Positions 7,623 to 13,295 of a DNA stretch of 13,295 nt are shown in pieces (within the stretch, counting starts at the first letter, position 1; every line of letters begins with the position of its first letter). The position numbers and the translations under genes were made by a program. Source of the stretch: Chloroflexota bacterium (GTDB lineage: Bacteria > Chloroflexota > Limnocylindria > Limnocylindrales > CSP1-4); assembly GCA_005881055.1 (NCBI GenBank), contig VBHW01000117.1:1-13295 (forward strand), written 5' to 3'. The notes beneath the pieces were generated by a model. The model had not been told where the DNA came from. It made no database searches and was given only the letters and a program-made list of their open reading frames with translations.

Positions 7623-8044
7623 GCGTCGGCTGCGCTCGCGCGGGCGGTCGGGATCGACGCGGTCGCGCCGGCCGGCGCCTCACCCGGCGTGTCACCACGG
7701 TCGCGGCTCATGTCCGCGAGCCCGAGGAGCGCGCGTTCCTCGGCCACCCGCGCCTCGAATACCTCCGCCCGGAGCGAGCAGACGGTCTCCCGACCGTTCC
7801 GCCGAGTCGCGACGAGGCCGGCGGCGCGGAGACGGCCGAGATGCCAGCTCACGAGCGGCTGCGAGAGACCGACGTGCTCGATGAGGTCGGTGACCGACGC
7901 GGGACCGCGGGCGAGACGCCGGACGATGCGCAGGCGGTTGACGTCCGCGAGCGCCTTGTGGAACAGGCGGATCTCGCGGAGGTCGTCGGGCTGGTCCACG
8001 ATGGTGGCGATGGTCGAGCGGATCCGGGCGGGCGAGGGGGACAC
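7619..8044 (-). CDS. ArsR-type winged-helix transcriptional regulator
   Basis: A 141-residue protein with an ArsR/SmtB-like winged helix. FHKALADVNRLRIVRRLARG (28-47) is the family's first helix pair. ASVTDLIEHVGLSQPLVSWHLGRLRAAGLV covers the helix-turn-helix, with recognition helix around 61-72, and RRNGRETVCSL is the wing. The metal-site motif ELCVCDL of arsenic/cadmium sensors is absent (the helix reads ASVTDL, with only one Cys, at 89), so it is unlikely to sense thiophilic metals. The C-terminal about 25 residues are Ala-rich and probably unstructured. The start is a GTG at 8044; no strong SD precedes it. It heads the lipid operon (ATGA overlap with PIP synthase) and faces lhgO, so it probably controls itself, the operon and perhaps lhgO through the palindrome at 8060-8091. 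Confidence 0.85.
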   Translation of the reverse strand: MSPSPARIRSTIATIVDQPDDLREIRLFHKALADVNRLRIVRRLARGPASVTDLIEHVGLSQPLVSWHLGRLRAAGLVATRRNGRETVCSLRAEVFEARVAEERALLGLADMSRDRGDTPGEAPAGATASIPTARASAADA

Positions 8045-8059
8045 GTCGGCGGCTCCGTG

Positions 8060-8091
8060 ATCAACGAAGGTTTATATAAAGAGGCGTTGAT
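8060..8091. promoter_or_regulatory. Symmetric operator-like palindrome in the divergent promoter region
   Basis: ATCAACG at 8060-8066 is the exact reverse complement of CGTTGAT at 8085-8091. Centred between them, separated by four unmatched bases on each side, is the self-complementary TTTATATAAA (8071-8080). All three share one dyad centre (8075.5). This is by far the most A+T-rich stretch of an otherwise very G+C-rich window and lies between ArsR (start 8044) and lhgO (start 8136). ATCAA/TTGAT half-sites resemble those of ArsR-type operators. The TATAT core could serve as the -10 element on either strand. I infer autoregulated binding by the adjacent ArsR protein. Confidence 0.65.
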
Positions 8092-8135
8092 GCTACGAGC
8101 CGTCGTCGAGCGTGTCAATACCCCGGGGCCGCACC

Positions 8136-9325
8136 GTGAGTGAGCGCCACGACATTGCGGTGATCGGTGGCGGGATCGTCGGCCTGGCGACCGCGTACCG
8201 GCTCCTCGAGGCGCGCGCTGGCGTCTCGATCGCCGTATTCGAGAAGGAGCAGGCGGTCGCGACCCATCAGTCGGGCCACAACAGCGGGGTGGTCCATGCT
8301 GGGCTCTACTACGCTCCCGCCAGGGCAAGGCCTACCTCGAGGCGTACTGCGAGCGGCGGGGGATCCCGATCGAGCGGGTCGGCAAGCTCGTCGTCGCGGT
8401 CGAGGAGCGCGAGCTCGGCCAGCTCGACGCCCTCCGTGAGCGGGCGGCCGCGAACGCTGTCCCGGGGCTCGAGGGGGTGGGCCCGGAGCGGATCCGGGAG
8501 ATCGAGCCGCATGCCGCGGGCCTGCGCGGCCTCTGGTCGCCGACGACGGGGATCGTCGACTTCCGGCGGGTCGCGCTCGCCCTCGCCGAGGACGTCGAAG
8601 GCGCCGGCGGCTCTGTGCTCACCGGCCGCGAGGTGCTCGGGCTCGAGGAGCATCGGGAAGGGATCGTGGTCCGGACGGCCGATGACGAGACGCTGGCGCG
8701 CGGGGTCGTGGCCTGCGCCGGGCTCCAATCGGACCGGGTGGCCGCCATGACTGGTGGGGCCGGCCGCGACCGCGTTCGGATCGTCCCGTTCCGGGGCGAC
8801 TACTACACCCTCCTGCGCTCGGCGCGCCATCTGGTCCGCGGGCTTCTCTACCCGGTCCCGGACGCGCGCTTCCCGTTCCTCGGGGTCCACTTCACGCGGC
8901 GGATCGACGGGGAGGTGTGGGCCGGACCGAATGCCGTTCTCGCCTTCGCTCGGGAGGGGTACCGCCGGCGGGACGTCGACCTCCGCGACCTGCGTGCGAC
9001 CCTCGCGTGGCCCGGACTTTGGCGACTGGCCGGCAGGTATGCCCGCACGGGGATCGCCGAGACGTGGCGCGACTGGTGGAAGCCGGCCTTCGTCGCCCAG
9101 CTCGGGCGGTACCTGCCAGAGGTCCGGTCCGAGGACCTCGTCTTCGGCCCGTCGGGCGTCCGCGCTCAGGCCGTCACGCGCCGGGGCGAGGTCGTCGACG
9201 ACTTCGACATCGTCGCGGAGGGCCGGGCGATCCACGTCTGCAACGCCCCGTCGCCGGCGGCCACCTCGTCGCTCGCGATCGGGTCGGTCGTAGCCGCGCA
9301 GGCGGTCGAGCGGTTCGCGCTGTAG
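8136..9325 (+). pseudogene. lhgO: L-2-hydroxyglutarate oxidase/dehydrogenase-type FAD oxidoreductase, frameshifted
   Basis: Members oxidise L-2-hydroxyglutarate to 2-oxoglutarate with FAD at the membrane. The chosen start is the GTG at 8136, because it puts the dinucleotide-binding IAVIGGGIVG at residues 7-16 as in homologues; a GTG at 8112 is also possible. Codons 1-61 end in the conserved GHNSGVVHAGLYYAP. The frame then breaks at 8319-8323 and resumes at 8324 as GKAYLEAYCERRGIPIERVGK, continuing through PFRGDYYTLL, PFLGVHFTRRIDGEVWAGPN, GPSGVRAQAV and HVCNAPSPAATSS to TAG 9323-9325. In E. coli LhgO, as I recall it, about ten residues (GSLKAQFCLA-like) lie between the YYxP and the next block. 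Here only five bases remain, so about 25 bases appear missing. Everything else is well preserved, pointing to a single recent event or an assembly fault. Confidence 0.85.
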
Positions 9326-9383
9326 GCGCTCCCGGAGCCTCGGACCGGGAGCTTCGCCCGGACCGCGGCATGAGGCGGCCGGA

Positions 9384-9389
9384 TACACT
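9384..9389 (+). promoter_or_regulatory. Probable -10 element of a leaderless promoter for the MFS gene
   Basis: TACACT at 9384-9389 is followed by seven bases and then the GTG at 9397. A -10 box placed six to eight bases before a start codon is the usual layout of leaderless transcripts in high-G+C lineages. There is no Shine-Dalgarno sequence before this GTG, which agrees with the reading. It argues for starting the transporter at 9397 rather than at the ATG at 9370. Confidence 0.5.
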
Positions 9390-9396
9390 CGCCGGC

Positions 9397-10890
9397 GTGC
9401 TAGGCACGTGGCCTCGCCGCGAGGCGACCCTGCTCCTCGTCGTGCTCGGAGCCGGGGTCTTCCTCGCGGGCCTCGAGCTGATGATCACGGCGGTCGCACT
9501 GCCGTCGATCCTCCGCGACCTCGCCGACATCACGCAGCTCCGGCACGCGTCCTGGATCGTCAACGGCTACCTGCTCGTGTACGTCGTGGCGATGCCCCTC
9601 GCCGGCCGCCTCGCCGACCTGTGGGGGGTTCGCCGGCTCTTCCTCGCCGGCCTCCTGGCGTTCACGATCGGCTCCGGGCTGGCCGGGGCGGCCCCTACGC
9701 TCGACCTGCTCATCGCCGCCCGGCTCGTCCAGGCCCTCGGCGGTGGGATCCTCGTGCCGGTCGGCACGGCCGCGGCCTCGCATCTCTTCGAGGGCCACGC
9801 CCGGGCCCGGGCGCTCGGCATGATCGGCGCGCTCACGTTCCTCGGCATGGCCGCGGGGCCGTTCGTCGGGGCCGCGGTGCTCTCGAGCGTCCATCCCGCC
9901 TCGGCCCTCGCCGGGTTGGGGATCGATGGCGGGCCGCTCGTGCATGCGCTCGACCCGGCCTGGCGTTGGGTGTTCTACGTCAACGTTCCGATTGGCCTCG
10001 TCGCGATCGCCCTGGCCTGGGCGGCGAGCGCCGGCTGGGACACCCCGCGTCGGCCCGGCCGGCTCGACGTGCCGGGCGCGTTCCTCTTCTCGGTCGCGCT
10101 CGTGGCGGCCATCGGCGCCCTGACGCTCCTCGGCAGCCCGGCCGTCCCCGGCGAGCCGAACCCGTTCCTGCTCGGCGTCGCGCTCGTCGCCACGTCGGTC
10201 GTGGCGGGCGCCGCGTACCTCCGGCGGTCGCTCCGGCGGCCAGATCCGTTCCTCGACCCGCGGCTGTTCCGCGACGCCGCGTTCGCCTCGGCGGCCGTCG
10301 TCTCGCTCCTCACGGGCTACGCGTTCGCGACGGCGATCGTCGGCGGCGCGCTCTTCGTCGACCGTGTGCTGTACGGCGGGCCGGCCGACCAGCGGATCGC
10401 GCTCGGGGCGCTCGCCGGGGCGACGGCGCTCGGCGCGCTCGCATCGGGCATCGCGATCCGGGTGGTCTCGCTCCGCCTCGTCTCGATCGTGGGCCTCGCG
10501 GGCGCCGTCGTGGCGCTCGGTCTCATGAGCCGCTGGGATCCGTCGGTGTCGATCGCCGCGGTCGCCGGCCTGCTCGCGCTCTTCGGCCTCGGCTTCGGCC
10601 TCACGGTGACGCCCCGCTCGACGGCGGCCGTCGAGGCGGCCGGCCGTCGAGCATTCGGGGTTGCGTCCGCGACGGTGACCGTCGCCCGGATGATCGGCAT
10701 GGCGGTCGGCCTGGCGATCCTTGCCGCATATGGCTCGACCGTCATCGCGCAGCTGTACGACCGCGTCATCCAGACCGCCGACGGCTACAAGTCCGTGATT
10801 GCGGTCGAGCTGCGCGATCGGCCGCGGCCTGGGCGGCGGGCGAGGCCTCCGCGGTCATGGTCGGGCTGTTCGTCGTGGCCGCCGGCGTGA
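9397..10890 (+). CDS. MFS transporter, DHA2/EmrB-QacA-like, with a frameshift before its last helix
   Basis: A multi-span (14-helix type) proton-coupled exporter of the major facilitator superfamily; substrate unknown. The first helix ends LELMITAVALPSI, a variant of the DHA2 LDxTVVNVALP signature. ASWIVNGYLLVYVVAMPLAG and motif A GRLADLWGVRR follow. RLVQALGGGILVPVG and the motif C-like MAAGPFVGA lie in helices 4-5, and WRWVFYVNVPIG marks the loop before helix 6. Helices continue normally to YDRVIQTADGYKSVIAVELRDR (about 10750-10820). The frame then gives a spurious Arg/Pro tail to the stop at 10890, while the expected last helix continues in another frame (see 10821-11114). It could start at ATG 9370, but the leaderless promoter favours GTG 9397. 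It follows lhgO on the same strand after a gap of about 70 bases. Loss of the last helix would probably impair function if real. Confidence 0.85.
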   Translation: MLGTWPRREATLLLVVLGAGVFLAGLELMITAVALPSILRDLADITQLRHASWIVNGYLLVYVVAMPLAGRLADLWGVRRLFLAGLLAFTIGSGLAGAAPTLDLLIAARLVQALGGGILVPVGTAAASHLFEGHARARALGMIGALTFLGMAAGPFVGAAVLSSVHPASALAGLGIDGGPLVHALDPAWRWVFYVNVPIGLVAIALAWAASAGWDTPRRPGRLDVPGAFLFSVALVAAIGALTLLGSPAVPGEPNPFLLGVALVATSVVAGAAYLRRSLRRPDPFLDPRLFRDAAFASAAVVSLLTGYAFATAIVGGALFVDRVLYGGPADQRIALGALAGATALGALASGIAIRVVSLRLVSIVGLAGAVVALGLMSRWDPSVSIAAVAGLLALFGLGFGLTVTPRSTAAVEAAGRRAFGVASATVTVARMIGMAVGLAILAAYGSTVIAQLYDRVIQTADGYKSVIAVELRDRPRPGRRARPPRSWSGCSSWPPA

Positions 10891-10967
10891 CGGCCGCGGC
10901 GGCGCCGGCTGCGTTCGCCCTCGGCACGCGCCCGCGTATGCTCAGCGTCGCCGCGACCGCTCGGCCG

Positions 10968-10991
10968 AACGCGCCAAACGCGCCAAACGCG
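10968..10991 (+). repeat. 9-base tandem repeat in the MFS tail
   Basis: AACGCGCCA occurs at 10968-10976 and again at 10977-10985, followed by a partial third unit AACGCG. In the restored MFS frame it encodes NAPNAPNA within a low-complexity C-terminal tail. Such short repeats in a disordered tail are prone to length change and probably have no separate role. Confidence 0.6.
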
Positions 10992-11065
10992 ACGGACGCG
11001 ACAGCCGCTTCGAGCGACGGCCCGGGTGAGGCGCGTGGGTCGACGGGGCGGCAGGTGGATGGGTC

Positions 11066-11070
11066 GGAGG
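11066..11070 (+). promoter_or_regulatory. Shine-Dalgarno site deciding the corA start
   Basis: GGAGG at 11066-11070 is six bases before the ATG at 11077. The frame is also open from a GTG at 11026, but nothing resembling a ribosome site precedes that codon, so 11077 is preferred. The site lies inside the displaced MFS tail. Confidence 0.75.
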
Positions 11071-11076
11071 ACGGCG

Positions 11077-12222
11077 ATGGCACGGACGAGCAGCCGGCGA
11101 CGATCGCGCTCTGAGGTCGCGGACGACCGCTCGGCCGCGAGGTCCCGAAAGGGTGCGGAGTCCTCGGCCGGTGCGACGTCGGCGGAGCGAATCAAACCGG
11201 CCCGGCCCGGGCCCAGCCAAGCCGAGCATCCGCCGGTGCCGGACGCCCCCGACGCGGAGGGCAACGGGCCGTTGCGGGTGGTGCGCTGGCTCGACGGTCG
11301 CGTCGAGGAGGCCGAGGGGACCGCGGCCCTCCGCTCGATCCGGAATCGCGATTGCCCAACGACGTGGATCGACCTCTGCGACCCGAGCCCGGAGCAGGTC
11401 GCGGCGGTCACCGAGGCGCTCGGCCTCCATCCCCTCATCGCCGAGGACATCCTCGAGGGCAACCAGCGCGCGAAGATCGAGGTCACCGACGATCTCGTCC
11501 ACATCGTCATGTTCGCGCTGCCCCGCGGCGGCACCGAGCCCGTCGAGATCGACCTCGTCCTCGGCGAGGGCTTCCTCCTGACCGTCCACGACGTCGCGTG
11601 GGACCCGAGGTCCGTGACGGCCCTCCGGACCGGGCTCGAACCAGTCATCGCGCGCGGGCCGGACCACCTCCTGTGGGCCCTGGTGGACGACGTCGTCGAC
11701 GGCTACTTCCCGTTCATCGACCGCCTCGGCGACGAGATCGAGGACGTCGAGGACGTGGTCATCGCCCGCGCGGACCCGGCGACGCTCGAGCGGCTGTTCG
11801 ACCTCAAGAAGGAGCTGCTCCGCGTCCGGCGCGCCGTGACGCCGGTGCGCGAGGTCTTCAACCAGCTGACGAACCGCGATCTCGCCCTCATCGACGACGA
11901 GGAGGTCCTCTACTTCCGCGACGTGTACGACCACCTCATCCGGCTCACCGACGAGCTCGACAACTACCGCGAGCTCGTGTCGGGCACGCTCGAGGTGTAT
12001 CTGTCGACGATCAACAACAACCTCTCGCTCATCATGAAGCGCCTGACCGGCGTGACGGTCGTCCTGACCGGCATCGCGGCGCTCGCCGGGATCTTCGGCA
12101 TGAGCGAAGCCGGGACCGCCCTGGGCGGCAAGGAGGCCATCGGGTTCTGGCTCGTCACCGTGCTGACCGTCGCGGCCGCGCTGCTCATGGCCTGGGTGCT
12201 GCGCAGGATCGACTGGATCTAG
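11077..12222 (+). CDS. corA: CorA-type divalent cation transporter with GMS in place of GMN
   Basis: A 381-residue CorA/MIT-family channel protein, presumably a pentamer importing Mg2+ or a related divalent cation. Residues 1-60 are a basic then Pro/Ala-rich extension. The cytoplasmic domain includes WIDLCDPSPEQ, HPLIAEDILEGNQRAKIE and FLLTVHD. A long, highly charged helix follows (about 205-320, LGDEIEDVEDVVI, LFDLKKELLRVRRAVTPVREV), the stalk of CorA. TM1 (about 323-342) ends in IFGMSEAG. The universally expected GMN at the pore mouth is GMS here (341-343, codons 12097-12105); TM2 (about 355-375) is followed by RRIDWI, the usual basic end. Asn to Ser is a one-base change (AAC to AGC), but the rest of the loop is also non-standard, so this looks like a lineage variant rather than damage. 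The gene is intact, unlike its upstream neighbour. Confidence 0.9.
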   Translation: MARTSSRRRSRSEVADDRSAARSRKGAESSAGATSAERIKPARPGPSQAEHPPVPDAPDAEGNGPLRVVRWLDGRVEEAEGTAALRSIRNRDCPTTWIDLCDPSPEQVAAVTEALGLHPLIAEDILEGNQRAKIEVTDDLVHIVMFALPRGGTEPVEIDLVLGEGFLLTVHDVAWDPRSVTALRTGLEPVIARGPDHLLWALVDDVVDGYFPFIDRLGDEIEDVEDVVIARADPATLERLFDLKKELLRVRRAVTPVREVFNQLTNRDLALIDDEEVLYFRDVYDHLIRLTDELDNYRELVSGTLEVYLSTINNNLSLIMKRLTGVTVVLTGIAALAGIFGMSEAGTALGGKEAIGFWLVTVLTVAAALLMAWVLRRIDWI

Positions 12223-12224
12223 GA

Positions 12225-12836
12225 GTGCCCGGCGTCCGCGCCGTGATCGTGCGCGCGATCCGGGGCTTCGACCGGCGGTCGGGCATCTTCTCCCCGCACG
12301 GCGCGCGGCTGTACGCGGCCGTCTCCCCGCGGGTCCTTCGGCCGTTCTACCGCCGCGTCGTCGACGATGCCGCGCGGTTCGTCGGGGAACGCGACGCCCT
12401 CATCGTCGACCTCGGCTCGGGGCCGGGCGAGCTCACCCGGATGGTCGCCGAGCGGCTACCTCGGGCGAGGATGGTTGGCGTCGAGCCCGCCGAGGTCATG
12501 CGCACGATGGCGAGCGCACGGGGCGGGCGGTTCGTCGACGGCCGCGCCGAGGCGATCCCGCTCGAGGACGCGTCGGTCGACCTCGTCGTGTCGACGCTCT
12601 CGGCACACCACTGGTCCGACATGCCCGCGGCGCTGCGCGAGCTCGACCGCGTGCTCCGGCCGGGCGCCGAGGCGTGGATCTACGACCTCCGCTTCGCGGC
12701 GTACGGGCCCGAGGACCTCGCGCGGATCGGCGCCGAGGCGGGCATCGAGCCGGTGCGGCTCTCGCGCTCGATCGTGCCCGGCCGCCTCGTGCGGCCGTTC
12801 GCGCTCATCCGCCTGAGGGCCACGCTCGCCGCGTGA
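12225..12836 (+). CDS. Class I SAM-dependent methyltransferase (Methyltransf_11-like)
   Basis: A small Rossmann-fold methyltransferase of 203 residues if started at GTG 12225, two bases after the corA stop; GTG 12243 or 12249 would give 197 or 195 residues, and no good SD separates these choices. Motif I is IVDLGSGPGELTRMV (the Gly-rich SAM loop), followed by MVGVEPAEVM (end of beta-2, acidic Glu for the SAM ribose), RAEAIPLEDASVDLVVSTLS (motifs II-III) and ALRELDRVLRPG, the usual post-motif. The C-terminal half is short and ends PFALIRLRATLAA. The substrate cannot be inferred: the family includes menaquinone, lipid and small-molecule methylases. It is close enough to corA to share a transcript. 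Confidence 0.82.
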   Translation: MPGVRAVIVRAIRGFDRRSGIFSPHGARLYAAVSPRVLRPFYRRVVDDAARFVGERDALIVDLGSGPGELTRMVAERLPRARMVGVEPAEVMRTMASARGGRFVDGRAEAIPLEDASVDLVVSTLSAHHWSDMPAALRELDRVLRPGAEAWIYDLRFAAYGPEDLARIGAEAGIEPVRLSRSIVPGRLVRPFALIRLRATLAA

Positions 12837-12865
12837 CGGCGGACCCGGCGCGAGACCGCGGGCGG

Positions 12866-12915
12866 CCGGCGGTCGAGCGGTCCGTCAGCGCCCGGCGGTC
12901 GAGCGGTCCGTCAGC
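12866..12915. repeat. Tandem 26-base duplication at the end of the sortase-like gene
   Basis: A 24-base sequence starting CCGGCGGTCGAGCGG and ending TCCGTCAGC occurs at 12866-12889 and, identical, at 12892-12915. The period is 26 bases. The right copy contains the TCA (12911-12913) that is the stop of the minus-strand sortase-like gene, so the left copy is a duplicate of that gene's last bases plus spacer. GACCGC at 12854-12859 can pair with GCGGTC at 12869-12874, so the duplication may also affect a hairpin between the convergent genes. Exact identity points to a recent duplication or an assembly artefact. Confidence 0.85.
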
Positions 12916-13295
12916 CGCAGACGACCGGGTGCGGCTTCGGATGAGCCGCGGCGTGGTCGGCCGGCCCGTTCGACAGGAGCGTCGTGACGACCTGGAGCTT
13001 CGTCGAGGAGGCGAGCGGACCCTCCGACGTCTGGAGCCAGAGCTGGTTGTCCTTCGTCGGGAGCGTCTCGAGCCCGATGCTCGAGGAGAAGTGGCGGCGC
13101 ACCTGCGCGACCCGGTAGAGCCACAGGAGGTCGTCGCTCGTGTAGACCTGGACGATCATGTTGATCATCGCCTGCCCGTTATTCCGCTGCGACTGCGTCA
13201 GGAGCGGCAGGAACATGCCTGTGCGGGCGTGGGCCACGATGTAGGTGGCGCCCTTCTCTCCGGGCTGCGAGAAGATGTCCATGTACATCGCGACG
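12911..13295 (-). CDS. Sortase-like protein lacking the expected catalytic Cys (partial, start beyond the window)
   Basis: The C-terminal 125-plus residues of a probable sortase-fold exported protein. The frame is open to the right edge (VAMYMDIF), so the ATG at 13288 is likely internal. TYIVAHARTGMFLPLL resembles the sortase strand carrying the catalytic His (AHAR, His20 counted from that ATG), IVQVYTSDDLLWLYRVAQVRR the central strands, and NQLWLQTSEGP the position where sortases have TLxTC. Here that residue is Ser88 (codon 13027-13025), and the strand after it (STKLQVV) has Lys rather than an obvious catalytic Arg. The protein ends in a His/Pro-rich tail, HPKPHPVVCG, with a single Cys next to the end. 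I assign the fold by pattern only, so the family call is moderate and activity is uncertain. Confidence 0.55.
   Translation of the reverse strand, partial: VAMYMDIFSQPGEKGATYIVAHARTGMFLPLLTQSQRNNGQAMINMIVQVYTSDDLLWLYRVAQVRRHFSSSIGLETLPTKDNQLWLQTSEGPLASSTKLQVVTTLLSNGPADHAAAHPKPHPVVCG

Larger units (their letters stand above)
10821..11114 (+). pseudogene. Displaced 3' end of the MFS transporter gene (last helix and tail)
   Basis: In the frame beginning at 10821 the sequence reads AAAWAAGEASAVMVGLFVVA and on through a hydrophobic helix to AFALGTR, the normal last helix of DHA2 transporters. A long Asn/Ala/Pro then Gly/Asp-rich tail follows, ending at TGA 11112-11114. Homologues, as I remember them, have roughly ten more residues between ELxDR and WAAGEA, so a small deletion accompanies the shift. 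If restored, the tail overlaps the corA start by 38 bases, meaning the two genes would be translationally linked. The tail includes NAPNAPNA from a 9-base tandem repeat. Confidence 0.65.

Noticed and set aside
7619..8044. Metal-resistance (arsenic/cadmium) regulator
   Set aside because: The ELCVCDL metal-site helix is absent, only one Cys is present, and no metal efflux or reductase gene is adjacent.
8313..8332. Programmed ribosomal frameshift in lhgO
   Set aside because: There is no slippery heptamer, and the sequence appears to lack about 25 coding bases, which frameshifting could not restore.
8917..9396. A plus-strand extension upstream of the MFS protein
   Set aside because: This stretch is lhgO read out of phase; the transporter begins at 9370 or 9397.
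11352..12836. A 494-codon plus-strand frame ending in the methyltransferase
   Set aside because: Its first two thirds overlap corA in another phase and are Arg/Pro-rich. The methyltransferase fold begins only after the corA stop.
1..13295. CRISPR array, transposon, phage or tRNA genes
   Set aside because: I saw no regularly spaced repeats, terminal inverted repeats, transposase or integrase motifs, or tRNA-like folds on either strand.

Overview
The window is a very G+C-rich bacterial chromosome segment (roughly 70% G+C by eye) with tightly packed genes. It has no tRNA, rRNA, CRISPR or transposon that I can see. The gene content (inositol-phospholipid and PimA-type mannosyl-lipid genes, a GT39 protein-mannosyltransferase-like enzyme, a sortase-like protein and a probable leaderless promoter) suggests an actinobacterial or Chloroflexota-type soil or groundwater lineage. 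I cannot decide between these from the sequence alone. The frame lesions described below also fit a metagenome-assembled contig.

Layout. Positions 2-1387 (+) hold the 3' part of a multi-membrane-span GT39-type mannosyltransferase, which converges on a long minus-strand operon across a hairpin at 1396-1426. The operon reads right to left from 8044 to 1431: ArsR-type regulator, phosphatidylinositol-phosphate (PIP) synthase, inositol-3-phosphate synthase (ino1), two tandem LpxL/PatA-type acyltransferases, a PHP-domain phosphoesterase and a PimA-type glycosyltransferase. Five of the six junctions are 4-base ATGA/GTGA overlaps; the sixth (PIP synthase to ino1) has a Shine-Dalgarno sequence overlapping the upstream stop. 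Together these genes form a nearly complete route from glucose-6-phosphate to an acylated phosphatidylinositol mannoside. The PHP protein is a candidate for the phosphatase step between PIP and PI.

Divergent from the operon lies an L-2-hydroxyglutarate oxidase-type FAD gene (8136-9325, +). The shared promoter region carries a symmetric operator-like palindrome (8060-8091). Downstream on + are an MFS/DHA2 transporter with a probable leaderless promoter, a CorA-type transporter with GMS in place of GMN, and a class I methyltransferase. A sortase-like gene enters from the right edge on the minus strand and has Ser where the catalytic Cys is expected. A 26-base tandem duplication sits at its stop codon.

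The main oddity is a cluster of reading-frame lesions between about 6.8 and 10.85 kb. There is an in-frame TAG at codon 52 of ino1, a one-base shift near the end of PIP synthase, a frameshift with apparent loss of about 25 bases in lhgO, and a frameshift with apparent loss in the last loop of the MFS gene. In each case the family-typical sequence resumes after the lesion. They are therefore either recent inactivations or, at least partly, assembly errors. Genes on both sides are clean.
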